Source of the DNA: Dryomyza anilis
Taxonomy: Eukaryota > Arthropoda > Insecta > Diptera > Dryomyzidae
DNA length: 64,000 nt
Direction: 5' to 3'
Assembly (NCBI GenBank): GCA_951804985.1
Contig: OX638132.1
Span: forward strand, 2,585,529 to 2,649,528
Shown here: positions 1-13,320 of the stretch, piece after piece
How the letters are laid out: every line of letters begins with the position of its first letter
How positions within the stretch are numbered: the first letter of the stretch is position 1
The notes under the pieces: model-generated
Databases searched by the model: none
What the model was told of the DNA's origin: nothing
Seen by the model: the letters and a program-made list of their open reading frames with translations, nothing else
Translations under genes and position numbers: made by a program

Positions 1-1129
1 CTTTGACAGTGCAACTTTATCGACTGCATGCCACCGAAGAAACGAACGAACGACCGACCAACAGTTTAACCAAGCGCTACAACATGTACTACAACAATGT
101 CTGTCACAATGCCAGGACGTATGGCGCCAGGCGGCAACAATGTTACGCATCCTGCTTCTGCTGCACCTAATGATGAATGAGTCCTGAGTTTGGCAGTTGG
201 CTGCATTTTGGCCAGAGGAATGCAGACAATGGCTGTTGGAAATCCGCCGACCTTAGTATTATGTATGGGAATAAAATGAAACCGCCGTAAAATAGTCTCA
301 CGCACATGAATGAATTTTGTCTTTAAAAAGGATTTGTTGCAGATAAAATACTGCATTAAATTTCAGAATAGTGAAATAATTTTTTCACAAATTAATAGTT
401 CAATGTTTGATCAAAAAAAGGTAATTTTTATTTATAGGACCTGCATAAAGCTGATTTTTTTTATATTTATCACAAAACTCAAATTTAATGCGTATCGATG
501 AGAAAAATTTGAATATGTTTATTTAACTTGATGATTCCGTAATACCGCAATAATCGTAATATGTTAAAAAAGTTTTTTTTTTTTAAATGTATTACAAACT
601 ACGACATAAAAAATAATTTTATTTTATGCAATTAATTTATAATGTGAAGAATAGTAAAATGACGTATTTAATTAATTTTTGTGTATAAATAAATATTTAT
701 TAAAGCGAATAAACATAATAATACAGCATGTAATAACAAATAAATTATTTATATGTGTGCACAGTGTTATGAAAAGGTCAATTAAAATTATAATAAAAAA
801 AAAATCCAACAAAAAAGTTAATATTTGCGTTAATATTGAATGTCGTAATGTTAATATTAGCAGCTACATATTATGAATTTTAATTAAACATTTTAATATT
901 TAAATGTATTAAATGAAATATATAAGAAATTTAAGGATTTGAGTTGAATAGTTTATTTTGAATATATGTATCTATTTAAAAAATATATTTTACCTTGTAA
1001 TAATTAAAAAAGTCTATTAGAATAAAATAATTGTGAAATAGTTAGGTGAAACTGTACAGAAAAAACAAAACGAGTGCTTGATGAACGTCATTGACACCTG
1101 GCAATACTTCCACCTTCCGCTACATAATG
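1..1129. other. AT-rich non-coding DNA
   Basis: I see no supported gene. The first ~300 bases are more balanced in composition, with CAACAA and CCACC runs; the rest is very AT-rich. The short open frames here lack codon structure and splice context. It could be intronic or intergenic. Confidence 0.5.
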
Positions 1130-1986
1130 CACAGAAAAAAATCATGGATATAATGAATTTATTCATATATATTATGAATTTCAAATATTATGAATTTTGA
1201 ACTACCAGATTCATCATTATGATACCACCATTCATTAAATGACATATTGATGAATGCATTCATTATAAATACAAACTTATTCATACTTTCGAACATCATA
1301 GTGAAGAATGATGAATTTAATCATTCGTACAATAAAATTGTTCATAATATTTATGAATATCACATTCAGTATCATGAATATTGTTCAACTAATATATTTT
1401 TTTTTCAAAAATAATTAAATGATGAACATTTTTTTACGAATTTTTGGAAAAAAAAAAATCAAAAAAAAAAAATTGGAAAAAACAACCGAAAAATAGTTTT
1501 TCGAAGAAAAAAATTTCAGAAAAAAAATGTCCGAAAAATAATTTTTCAATAAATTTTTTTTCACAAAAAAAAATAAATATATTTTTTTTCAAATATATTT
1601 TTTATAAATAAATACACACAAAAAAATATTCTATCAACAAAAATATTCTATCAAAAAAACATTTTATAAATAATAATATACAAGAACTACCTGAGAATTC
1701 ACAATATGGCCAAAATTAAACGAAAAACTTTGTTTGATGAACAGCATTCTTCAATATGTTGTATTTTATGTTTTTGTTCATTAATATGATGAAACGTTTT
1801 CTTCGCATACATTTCATCATACTGAAAAACACTTTTTTGACAGCCACCAAGCGTTCATCATATTTATAATCGCATTCATAATATTGATGTCGTTAGTCAG
1901 TCATATTATGTATGGTTCTGCAATAAAAGAATCATGATTTGAAGAACGGAATTCATCAATATGATGTACATTTTTTTTTTCTGCGT
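1130..1986. mobile_element. ATTCAT-rich MITE-like element
   Basis: The segment is full of small palindromes of the ATTCAT/ATGAAT type. It begins with CAGAAAAAAATCATG and ends with ATGTACATTTTTTTTTTCTG, an imperfect terminal inverted pair (CAGAAAAAAA). Related pieces occur at 2530-2650, 11385-11650 and 43780-44165; the last shares 'CAAGAACTAC', an AACGAAAAAC segment and 'TTCTTCAATATG'. There is no coding capacity. A non-autonomous DNA transposon is inferred; no convincing target-site duplication was found. Confidence 0.45.
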
Positions 1987-3395
1987 TTTGCGCTGCAACT
2001 ACTAACTGCTAGGTTTAGAAGATTCTCCGCTTGTGTCGAATCAACCAACGTGTGAAGGAGTCTCCAGTGTATGTATCAGGATATAATTAAGCCACCGTAG
2101 AAGTGCTCTTAATCTCCGCAGTTGTTTCAGTTGTTTTGTAGGAAACTACAACTGAATTTAAATGATATCCTCTGACACGGCACTGGCAAGATGCAGCTGT
2201 ATTCATGTGGCAGATTGATGCAGCTGGCGTTCGACAATTGTCAGGAAATGAGCTTTCAAAGGATGTGCACAAACGCAATGAGTAGAGACTAAATTGGGGA
2301 AATGCTTGGGTTAGACACTGAATAAGATACGAATGCAAATGAGGCTGTTTATTTAGAAAAGGTAAACGATGAGCAGAATGTGGAGAAAAATGTAGACTTC
2401 AATCCATGGGAAAACTATGTAATGGAGAATTTACAATAGAATATTAAATTAAGGATATATTGAATGAATATAGATCAGAATGAAGGAATCAATTTACATA
2501 AGAAAATTAACAGAAAATGAAATTATTCAAAAATGGTTTTATTCATCAATATTATGAATTATTTTCATCAACTACCAGAATCATCATTTGTAAGATTTTA
2601 TTCATTAAATAAAAATCGTATATTTTCTAATGGTTTTCATGTTCAATGTGATGGATTTAAAAAAATAAGTTTACAAAAAAAGAAATTGTCTCCACTTATA
2701 CATTTATTCTACTATATATTTGTGAATGTTTGTATGTATAGTGGTGGCCACACTATTAGAAACGATCATGTTTTTAAATCGTCTTTTTTAAATATATTTT
2801 TGTTAAAGTGCAATACTTACAGTAATTTTGGTTTTTAGATTGGACTATACTCCCAATAAAAATAAATCATGTTCTTGTTATATTATAAATGCTAAATAAA
2901 TAATTAAAAAGTGTTGAAATCAAAAAAAAAAATATCGAATTTATATCCAAATATTTTGAAAATGTGTACGAAAATTACAAATTTTTAGTATATAATTATA
3001 AGAAAAATTGCGTTTATGGATTTTTGGAAAACTATTTTTAAATAGTACTGTATTTTTTTACATTTACGATTGCCATTTTCTTAAAATTATGTCGTATTAT
3101 AATTATAAATATATCTTGTAATTGTCAAGACTAATTTTAATATACCAAAGCATGTTAATATTTTTATTTGTTTTATGATATAAAGTCGGAAAATTTGTGG
3201 TTTTCAGACAGTTTTTAAATTATTTATATAACATTTATATTGTAACGATAAACCAGAAAATGATTTATAGTTATACTGAGCATAGTCCAAAATAAAAATT
3301 AAAATTACTAAACATAAGTATAAAATATATTTAAAAATTAAAAAAATAAAAAAAATAGTCGTGTTTGTCGGAAGCTTTACAGTGAAATAAAAAAA
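1987..3395. other. AT-rich non-coding DNA with an ATTCAT-family fragment
   Basis: Bases 2530-2650 repeat part of the 1130-1986 element ('AACTACCAGA', 'TTCATTAAAT'). A short inverted pair (CAGTTGTTTC and GAAACTACAACTG) lies near 2120-2155. I see nothing else that can be supported. Confidence 0.4.
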
Positions 3396-3545
3396 TTTCA
3401 CACCAGGGTTCTATAACCACCCCGAAATTCACCACACCCATATCCACCACACTGAAACTCACCACACCGAAACTCACCACAACGAAACTCACCACACCGA
3501 AACTCACCACACTGAAACTCACCCCACCGAAAATCACCAAAAAAT
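3396..3545 (-). mobile_element. Fragment of a minisatellite-bearing DINE-1-like element
   Basis: It starts with 'TTCACACCAGGGTTCTATA', which matches the start of the minisatellite section of the element at 11895-12769. About eight copies of a 15-bp unit of the type 'CACCACACCGAAACT' follow. Neither terminus of the full element is present, so it is a truncated copy. The open frame of repeated 'VVSFGV' across it is only the repeat read in frame. Confidence 0.55.
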
Positions 3546-5859
3546 TAAAAAAATACTAAAAATTAATAACTTTTTATAATAAAACGTTAATATTATATAG
3601 AAATATATTTCAAATAAATTAAATAGAGGAGTGAAGCTTAATGGTAAATAGAATATGAGTAGAATATACAGGAAAATGTACAGAAAATTTTAGTAAGAAA
3701 TTAAAATATCTCATTTTAAGAATATTTATTTAAAAATAAAAATTTATTAAATATAAAAAAATATTTTTTAAATGTTATAAAATTTATTAGAAATCATTTA
3801 AACTTTTTATCTATTTTGGCTATGACATATACAGAGTGCTGCCATGGCCAATCCTGCCGTTCGTAAAGTACGTATACAGAACAACAACACCACCGAAAGG
3901 GAAAAAAATGCAACTTCATGAATAATATTATGGAGTTGGCAAAATGACGCTGATTGAATGAACCGGCAAAGGAAACGGAAGACGGCGCACGCACAAAACA
4001 ACGTAAAGGCAAAGAGCTGCAGAAAAGAATGCAGTAATCTTACAACCAGAATTGTTTTTCACCTCAGAATTTATTTTATTTTATTGTATGCACTGCTGGC
4101 TGATTTCTTATGCAATTCTGTTGCTTTTTTTAACGGTCGCCTTGGTTCAATGCATTTCTTTCTGACGCATTTGCAGCAAACTTAGCCGACACTTTGACGC
4201 ATTCTACGGACAGCTGTTGCTTGCTTGCTGCCTGTTACAAATTTTAACTTATTCTGTTGCTGCTTCTTTTTGTTCCTTAAACTTCCGCTTCCCTGGCTGC
4301 TTTATCAAGCTCTAACGCACTATCGCAGCGCGCTGTCAGCCATGGCGCATTTGCGTTTCAATAGTTTCCACTTCCGTGTTGTAGCAAATTTTTCACACTT
4401 AAGCGCGACGTTGCATCGCCAGAAGTTGAGAAATTACACAAATAAATAAATAAAAGTTAAGCTAAGTAAAAATAAAAAAAAATACGTAAAGAAAATCAAC
4501 GCAATGTTAAAAAAAACTGCTTCTTTTTCTGGCGCACGTTTGTCGGAATTTTGCACTTTTCCGCGAGAAATAAAATACTAGTTTATCATCTAGTATTTTA
4601 TTTCTCGCGACTAACATTTTTTTAAGATATTAATTTATAAATATGCCTAAAATAAATAATACTCTTGTTTATATTTATAAATTTCACAACTGAAAGAAGC
4701 AAATAATAAAATTGATAAATGTTGCTCATACGTCTTCTATATTCGACAAATGGTGACAATTTGTGTTTATTTGATTAAATTAAATTGTTATTAATTATAC
4801 TCTTAATACTTTTATTGAGCTATATTTAATAAGAATTTATCACATATTTATTAATATTGCAGGTTACTCATACGCCGTACAGTACTTTTTGATTTTCTGT
4901 CATTAATTTAATATTACTATTATTAATTGACAGGAAAATTTACAGCCAGAATACGTAATGTACGTAATGACATCTTACTTATATTAATTAAACTGCATTT
5001 ATTGCATGTTTCATGTCATTGCAAGGACACCATTCATATTGTCAATTTCAACTTAACTGCCATGTCCTGCTGTTATTCGAAGCAACGTTCACACACAGAT
5101 AAATGTTGCAATTTAAGTCATTATTTCATGCAAATATGCATGGCACTTTTTCCTCTGACGACATCTACATCAGCACTAAATACCCAACGGCAGTGGCCTG
5201 CTGTGCACAGACACCGATCTCCTTGCAGTTGTTACCAGCGAACAGCCTTCTAAAGTGTGCATTAAACGATGCTCTCAACCAGGTTTTATTTTATTTCATT
5301 GCATTGCACAAACGTTGCAAGCGCTAAAACTCAATCATATAAATTCATTTATTTTAAGCCACAAATGACGACACCGACGTTGACCTCACTCGGAAACGGA
5401 AGCAAACAACTTGCAATCTTCTACTTCACACACACACACCAACATACAAACACACACAGTTATATAAATGCATGTCCTGACAACTTAAAATGGCACAAAA
5501 TAGAATTCAATTAAAAGCGCATAAAGACTGACCAAGAACAAGAACAACTGCAGTGCATAGTAGAGTCTGCAGGACTCTTTGAATTCTGATGTAACTTCTT
5601 CTTATTCTTCTACTTCTCGTAGTCCTCCACTTGTAATGTCCGTTTTTAATCAAGATTTATTACAATAAATTGCAATTGTTGCGGTTGTTGCAACTTTATT
5701 CAATTTATGCGCATTTTCTGACACATTAAGTCGTCCGCATGCAGCAGCAGGACCTGTAGTTGCTTCTGCATGAATGCGTGCCAGTGAACACCATGAATCG
5801 CACTGTGCACTTACAATGCTGCACAAATTGTACGCTTTTATAGGTTATGAATAATTAAT
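3546..5859. other. Non-coding, mostly unique-looking DNA
   Basis: The section from about 3800 to 5800 is less AT-rich and has no obvious repeat, so it looks like ordinary non-repetitive fly DNA. It has a short (CA)n stretch near 5428-5460 and the hairpin described separately. No exon with convincing splice sites was found. Confidence 0.4.
4562..4609. repeat. Perfect 20-bp hairpin
   Basis: CGCGAGAAATAAAATACTAG at 4562-4581 is followed by an 8-base loop (TTTATCAT) and then by the exact reverse complement at 4590-4609. No mismatch occurs in the stem. The GC-rich base (CGCG) and AT-rich middle would give a stable cruciform or RNA stem. It is not flanked by a visible transposon. Confidence 0.85.
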
Positions 5860-7300
5860 ATGAATGCATTTTGTAAGTTTTGCGAAAATTTTATCATTTA
5901 TTGAATTCAGTATTTCTTCTGAATGCTGACTGTGTGCATTGTGTAGCATTTTGTAGGATTTAAATGAATTAAATTTATTATGCGTTTTGTTAATGAACAC
6001 TTTGTTGTAATATATTTGCTTGGATGGCGTTTGAAAGGATTTTCTCTACTGTAGGCATTTTTCTAAACATAGACGCGGTATGGTTTAAAAAAGGACATTA
6101 CGGAAGCTGCTTATATAAGAACTCTATATTAATTTAATGAAATATAGAATTAAGCGCACAGATTTTGACGATCTTTTTATATTTAAAATTTATTAAATAA
6201 CTTCAATATTTAGAAATATTAATAAACTCATTTTTTCATTATAATTTTTTTTTATTATTTATTATTTATCAATTTAATGAATGAAGTATTTTTCTGACTG
6301 CTGATTACATAGATAGCGCTGTATTTTGCAGGATTTTGAAGAATTAAATTTTTTATATGCTTTCAAAATGCACACTTTTTTGCGAAATATATTTCCTGGT
6401 TGTCATTTGCGAGCGTTTTCTATGCTTTATGCATGTGTCTTAGATGAAGTACGAAATGGTTTGACAAAAGGACATTAAGGAAGCATCTTTTCAGTGCACT
6501 ATAATCTGATGTAATTTAGTGGAGAATGTAGTGTACATAAGTAGGCGTTCTTTTTGTATACAAATTTTATTAAAATTTTTTAATATTATGAAATATTTAT
6601 TACTGAGTCAAAAAAAAAATTACTATTTATAATAAAAATGCATTTTTGAAAACTTACCCAAAATGTGTACAAAAAGTGAAATTAGTACTTTTTCTTACTG
6701 TTGCCTGCGTTCTTTGTGGTGCCTTTTAAAGAATTAAAATTAATTAAATGCATTATGCGCTTTCCTAATTAATATTTTGTTACAATATATATGCCTAGTT
6801 GTCGTTTAAATGTAAAGCGCAAAAAAAAATTGAAAAAAGGACATTATGGAAGCTGCTGTAAAAAGTCCTTTAGAATGTTGCACGATCATGATAACTTTGA
6901 AGCACAAATATTGATGTTATTGCAAAAAAAAAAAAAATTATCGTATATATAAAATTTTAGAAATTTTTGCTTGCATTTTGATTTTAAACGAGTTTTTCTG
7001 CTATTATGTTATATTTTTGTTAATTACATATGCCTTTTTGATATTTGTACGCTTTATGCATGTTTCTAAAGTAAGCGCAAAAAGGCTTGAAAAAAGGACA
7101 TTGCGGCAGATTCTTTTACAAAGCCGATAGGAAATTTTTTGAAATCTCAAATTTTAGAGCACAGATGTTGGCGTTTTTTCTAGAACAAATAGTTTTTATG
7201 TATCTAAATTATAAGGCAGTATTTTTGAATAAAAAAATAAAAAAATATATATATTTTAGTATTGTCTCAGCGCAGTTTTACATATGCTTACTTATCCATT
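5860..7300. repeat. Four diverged tandem copies of a ~370-bp unit
   Basis: A core like 'AAAAAAGGACATTACGGAAG' recurs near 6088, 6464, 6830 and 7088 (spacing about 376, 366 and 258). Around each core the same order of pieces recurs where present: an ATTTTGTAGGATTT-like stretch, GAATTAAATT, ATGCGCTTT, ATATATTTGCCTGGTTGTCGTTT-like sequence, GCTTTATGCATGTTTCTA-like sequence, then the GGACATT core. The copies are well diverged, so the array is old. It has no coding potential. Its function is unknown. Confidence 0.7.
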
Positions 7301-8585
7301 TTACACCATTGTTTGCCATTTGTGTTCTCGCTTAAAACATAATGTCAATCAAAAATTTAAAATCATTCATTTAAATATATATTATAATTAAAATTCTTAA
7401 TTTAGCAAAATAACTTATACTAAAGAAATACTAAATATTTCTTTAATTGAGTAAAAAAATAACCGTTATGATGTCAAATACTGTTCATCAATGAGGACTA
7501 GTAAATAGTTTTTCAAGTTCTCGAACTACAAAAAACTAATAAAACTGTAATTTAACTATTCAACTCTTCCACACTGTACCCGTGCCCTGCTTTATTGATC
7601 CTTTTGTAAGTCACCACAAGCTATCGTTCATTACATTCGTTGATTCTGTATCATTCTACAGAATATGTGACGTTTTTGCTTGATTTTCCTGATATTCCAA
7701 CAACCAACACAGACACAGACAACGAAGATGACGACGACGACGACCCACGTTCCGCATTGCACGTTTGTAAAGCATCCAAATTATTTCACTACCTCCGGGC
7801 ATCTGAGCGGAAGTCATTGTGCAGCACGTTTAGAAATGCATTCGACGAGTAGATGCGCTTCCGATTTTCAATTACATTTTGCAGCGTTGACGTAACGTAA
7901 CACACAGTCTATGTAACATAACGTAAGGATATGTGAAAAGTACAGTAATGAGCGGTGGTAGCAAGGACGAACGGTTTGCTTTGGCTGGCGTTGTTTTAAT
8001 GAAACAAAGCCAAATAACTCACAAAACACTCAAGGGATTTTCGAATTGTTTTTGGTTCTTTTTTATTTAGTTTTTTGCTCGTAATGCTTTGCAATTTGCA
8101 CAAATTTACATGCGATTAGTGCATGTTTTGAATATCGATTCCATTGAGACTGGTGCACATCAAAGAAACTGCTCTACAAGAGAGATTCACAAAATAATGA
8201 AAATTTAATTGAATTTTAGACAAATTTGATATATATTTTATGTCATCGAAAATAAAAAATTTGTTCTTATTTTAATTAAATCGTTGGAATGGCTAAGTCT
8301 GTTGAGTTAAACATGGATTGGTATTGTAGAGCCGTTGTTGTAATTATTGTATTTTAATCATTTTCAGATTTTTATATAAACGGGAAAAATGATTTTTAAA
8401 TGCCTTTTCAAACGATTGAAGCTGAGCACGCAGAACTTATAATGCACACTTTATTTTTTTCAGCACTTGTAGTGAGAGCGAACAAGGAGATATCAACGAT
8501 GATCATTCGCTCATTCGATTGTGCACAAATGAGAGCTTGTATGCTTGCTACTACACACCTGCACAAATTAATGCGTGACACACAA
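7301..8585. other. Non-coding DNA with no supported feature
   Basis: Contains a short GACGACGAC run near 7730-7745 and balanced-composition sequence around 7560-7960. No exon, RNA gene or clear repeat is supported. Confidence 0.4.
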
Positions 8586-9145
8586 CCACAAAGCACAAGT
8601 AGTGTCAAAGCAAAGCACAAGTAGTGTCAAAGCAAAGCACAAGTAAGACGTAGTTGTAGTGAAGAGGTCTATAATGATTTGCAATAAAAATTCAGTGAAA
8701 TCAGTGAATTGTCCATTTTTTTATAAGTCTTACTCTAAGGAATTTTCTTTAATATTGATATATATAAAAAATTCAAAAGGTATAAGAAAATTTTACAATA
8801 CATTTATAAATTATCGAACAACAATTTTTTTTTTCATTATTTACCGACAAGAACATTACGTCCGTCGAACATCGAGCGGCAAATTTGTTATTGTTTTAAA
8901 TGTTTCTCTTCTCACTCGTTGCGTTCGTTTGCTGCACTCACTCTATTCGTCGCATGTTCGGTGGGTTTTCTTTTTCAAAACATTGAATGTATTGAAGAAA
9001 GAAAATGTCTTGACACTACTTGACAGCAATGAAATAAATATTGCAGTGAAGTGTAGTCGCTGAAGAGAATTCACTATAATACTGTCGACTGTCATTGCAA
9101 AATGCTGTAGAGTGCAGTAGTGCATATTTTATAGAGAGAACTTCA
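8586..9145. mobile_element. Dispersed repeat, copy 1 (partner at 42265-42915)
   Basis: Colinear with 42265-42915. Shared pieces include 'CAAGTAGTGTCAA', 'TAAGGAATTTTC', 'TATCGAACAA', a CGAACrnCGAGCGGCA-like block, 'AATGTCTTGACAC', 'TTCACTATAATACTGT' and 'GTGCAGTAGTGCAT'. Bases 8599-8643 hold a short tandem duplication of CAAAGCAAAGCACAAGTA-like sequence. It has no coding capacity. A non-autonomous transposon copy is inferred; the termini are not resolved. Confidence 0.6.
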
Positions 9146-11384
9146 AATTTGTGCAGATGTCAATATATAATAATTACATAAATTTATATTTACTTATATC
9201 CCGTAACGCTGGGTTAATTTATTTAATTAATAAATATTGGATATGTATTTTTATAATATTTTTCATGTGTTAAAAAAGTCCACATTTGCGGATCAAAGTC
9301 CATATTTTAAATCTTTATACATACCTTTTCGATTTTAGCATACTGATTAGGGAAAAAGTTTTAAAAACTGTTAAATTTTATTGTTTACGGAAATCTACTT
9401 GACATTTTAAATTTTAAATAGCTGTCTTTTTCAATATACCCTATTATGGTCTCCTCTATTTTTCATTTCGAACACCTGAATATTTCTTTTAAATTAAAAT
9501 AAATGAAAATAAATACAGCAATTTACTAGGTGTCTTCCTCGTGTTTTTATTAAAAATAATACTTATTTAATTTAGAGCATTGGTGACAAAAATAAATTAT
9601 TTCTTCCTTTTCCTTTACTATAGCTAATTTCTAAACAGTCATTATTCACTCATTTACTTCTCACTCACTCACTCACTTACTTAAATCACGAATTTATTCT
9701 CTATAGCTTCGTCTATGTCCTTGTGCGCTTCATCGTCTCTCGAAATAATCGTTGCAAGACAAATCGTAATTTTCCTCGTCATTTATTTCAATGGATTTTT
9801 ACTTTTTTCAAATATACGCTCAAAAAAGAACGAATAAATTTAAAAATGTTCGCTTATATTCGGTTTGTCTTTCCGATTTTTTCTTTGTCGAGAAGATTTA
9901 TTACTTAATTTTTGTAGGTTTTATTTTCTATTTATTTTTTGACTGTCCAGTATTTTGTTTACATTGCTTAAATTGCTTTTACATTTTTTTTATGTTTTTT
10001 TTACAGATTATGTTATATTTTACAAAATTTGTTCTCCTACATTGGCTTAAATTCTTTTTTATTTTTATATTTTCATCCTGAATTTGTGCTGTAATTGCCA
10101 AGTACTTCGACGCTAATTCGCAAATATACAAAAAAAAACTTACTCTTAAATGCCGCTTTTTAGCACATTTGTCCCCCATTTGCTGCTTTGCACATTCGAC
10201 CGACACAAAAGCACCTGGTGTCCTTTTGCTGCCAGCAATAAATATGAGGTCTGCCCACAAAACCATCGGAAACACGCAAAAAATAAGCGACATTTTGTTT
10301 GTGCAAACAACAGCAGCTACACCACAATTATTTATGTGCAAACTTGGCACAAAGTCTCATTTTCGCCTAAATGCGTCATTTGGTCTTTCACTCGACATTC
10401 GCTTCCTTTTTTTTTTTTCAGCGGTATGCACAACTAAAAAATCACTTTAATTATTTGCTATGGACACGGTAAAAAAACAGGAGCAAATAAAAAAAATATA
10501 ATTGCTGCCAATTTGAGATATAGCAAGTTCTGCTAAACAGATTATGACAAGTTGAACTGCCGATTTTAAATGGATTCATTGTAAAAATAAAACGAGAGCA
10601 TGTTTGGGGACCCTATTAATCATTTATTGTTCTTTTCAGTTTAACCAACTTTTAAGAAATGCCCTTATTTATGAAAAACACAGTGTTGATCGTAGAATTT
10701 TTGGCATTCAAGGGATGTAAGACAGATTGAGTAGTATCGGCAGATGTTTGTCTTGAATTTATCAATCTCAATAATGTCGGGAACTGGCGCAGGGAAAAGA
10801 CTGAATTCTCCCAGCAAAGAAATACAAAGAAATATTTTTTTGTTTGAAAAAAATTGTTCTAAAAAAATATAGAACAAAAATTAGTTCACGAAAATAGTGT
10901 TCGAAATATTAACGCAAAATTCGAAAACAAATTTTCAACAAAAAATTTTTTTTCGAAAAAACATATATATTCGAAAAAAAATGTATTCAATAAAAAAATT
11001 TCGAAAAAATATATATTTTTTTAATTTATGTAAATAAAAGAATTTTCAAGACTTTTCCCATATTGTAAAATGTGAAATAAATGCCATCTTAGGCCGAATA
11101 AAGGTGGTATAGACTAGACGTAAATCAACTGTACTATACCGTTTTGGAAATCCGAAACATTTTGCCACTTCATTAGACATATTAAATATATGATCTTTCC
11201 AACGTAGCTCACATTCAATTGAAGAGAAGGTAATTGCGCAATATTCCCTACGTCTATATTAAGATAACGAAGGAATGAAAGCATTCGTTTGTGAGATAGA
11301 AGACAACATTCGTTATTGTTAGAATTAAAACAAAATCGACTTGCAAGAACTCATTCGAAGATAGTCTTTTATAAAGAAAAAAAA
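9146..11384. other. AT-rich non-coding DNA
   Basis: No supported gene. A (CTCA)n-like stretch occurs near 9645-9680. Bases 10090-10440 have more balanced composition but no defined exon. Bases 10880-11040 are A/T homopolymer-rich (TTCGAAAAAAA types), like the interior of the ATTCAT-family elements. Confidence 0.4.
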
Positions 11385-11650
11385 AATCTTCATATTGATG
11401 ATATTCGTTCTGCCAACCATGATTCATTTAAATTACAGAATAATTCATAATATTGATCACTTCAAAACATCAATGTTATTAATTCATCATGCATTTGATG
11501 AATGACTGAAAAAATCTTTTTCTCTTTGAAGAAGTGCATGCGAATACTACGTTTCATTTCATTACTGAATAAATACAAAACACACAAAATAAATATACAT
11601 CATATTGAAGAATTTTGTTCATCAAGTGAAATTTGAATAAAAAATATTTA
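11385..11650. mobile_element. ATTCAT-family repeat fragment
   Basis: Repeats of AATTCATAATATTGAT and ATTCATCATGCATTTGATGAAT match the style and parts of the 1130-1986 element. Termini are unclear. Confidence 0.4.
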
Positions 11651-11894
11651 TACGAATTTCAAACATTTTATGCCATTTTTAAAGTTTTTAAGTGGTTTTT
11701 GTTAAATATTTTTTATAAAGGGTGACCAGATAGCAATGACAATTTTTCCAATTTTTCCTTTGGCGGTATCATAGGTCCGTTTTACCAACAATAGAAGAAT
11801 GGAGATACAGTTACCGTCAATGGTCCTCGGTACAAGACAATGGTAATCGACTTATGTGGCCAGATCTCGACAAAATCGATATATCCGAGCTGAT

Positions 11895-12769
11895 ATCTAC
11901 TATATATTTGCGAATGTAAGTATGTATGTCTGTATGTTCCGAATAGGCGTCAAAACGGCTGAACCGAATTGAATCAAATTTTGACACAACATGTATGTTG
12001 GGTCTGGGCAGAGTATAGGCTATATCTCGGTGAGATTGGTGGCGTGGGCGTGGCACCTCCCATATAACCCAAAAATTAAAAACACATTATGTCCGCAATT
12101 AGCATAGCAAATTTAATGAAATTCTGGTCAGCGTTATATATAACCATTCTAAACGGTCTCTCGGAATGTGGGCGGTATTAGACCACTGGGCGTGGCACCC
12201 CCCATATAAGGTACATTTTCAAGATGGTGTATTTCAACAGATATTATAGTGATCTTTGTAGTGATCTTATGATATTTCACACCTGGGTATACCAACCATC
12301 CCAAATTCTTTAAACTCACCACACCGAAATTCACCAAACTAAAACTCACCAAACTATAACTCACCACTCTAAAATTCACCACACTCAAACTCACCACACT
12401 AAAACACACCACACTAAAACTCACCACTCTAAAATTCACCACAACGAAACTTACCACACCCAAATTCACCACACTAAAACTCACAACACTAAACTCACCA
12501 CACTAAAATTCACTACACTAAAACTCACCACACTAAAATTCATCACTCTAAAAACCACCACACTAAAACTTCTACTGGGGAAAACTCTACGGGGGAGAAT
12601 TCTACGGGAAAGAATTCTACCCGAAGAATTTTATGGGAAAGCGTTCTACGGGGAAGAATTTTACGGGGAAGATATGAATAATAAATATGTTCTTTATATT
12701 AATAAAATCACTCCATATCCTTGCATTCACTAAATCTTGGCACGAGTCGTGCACGGGTCCAGCTAGTAT
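11895..12769 (-). mobile_element. DINE-1/Helitron-like element with internal 15-bp minisatellite, copy A
   Basis: Read on the - strand, it begins with the block ACTAGCTGGACCCGTGCACG (seen here as its complement at 12740-12769), which contains the small palindrome GCACGA-G-TCGTGC. It then has an 'ATTCTTCCCCGTAGAA'-like module, a degenerate 15-bp minisatellite (12305-12575), and a module with 'AAACGGCTGAACCGA' and a TATGTATGTCTGTATG tract at the other end. The same order of modules occurs at 38597-39645 and 48262-50642. DINE-1/HINE elements carry an internal short-unit repeat and a terminal palindrome. No Rep/helicase is present, so it would be non-autonomous. Confidence 0.6.
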
Positions 12770-12990
12770 GTCATATAAATGAAAATAATATAAATAGTTT
12801 TTTTTTTTAGTTTTTTTTCGGAAATATTGTTTTTTCACAAAACCACCATGCCAAAGGGATGAATGTGCAATTTTAGACATTTGCGTTTTTTTTAATTTTT
12901 GAATGTAGTTTATCCGCAAGTACGCTGTGCCAAAATCGCGTGTCATTTTGTTGGATATTTCTAGCCACAAAAGCCAAAACCAAAAGGGCG

Positions 12991-13320
12991 AATCTTGTCA
13001 TGCCAAAAGAGCGAATCTTTTGGTTTTTTTTAAATAACTTTTTATTTGTATTAGATAAAATATTGGTGTAAAGGCATTTATTTTTTCTTTTTAAGGCACC
13101 TATCGATTGGCATGATTATTTAAAGATATTTTGGCAAACATTTTTCCTGCAAATAACAAATGGCAAATTAATGTTTGCAAAATATTTTTAATTAATGATG
13201 CAGATCGATAGGTGTTTTGAAAACAAACCATAATTGCCTTTTAATAACTATTTTATCTTGTACTATTAAAGAGTTATAGCAAAAAAACGAAAAGATGCGC
13301 CCTTTTGGCATGACAAGATT
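12991..13320. repeat. Large hairpin 1
   Basis: AATCTTGTCATGCCAAAAGA at the left is matched by the complement of CTTTTGGCATGACAAGATT at the right end. Arms continue inward through TAAAATA(T/G)TGGTGTAAAGGCA and CACCTATCGAT against ATCGATAGGTG. A smaller inner palindrome (TATTTTGGCAAACATT against AATGTTTGCAAAATA) forms the tip. Confidence 0.75.
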
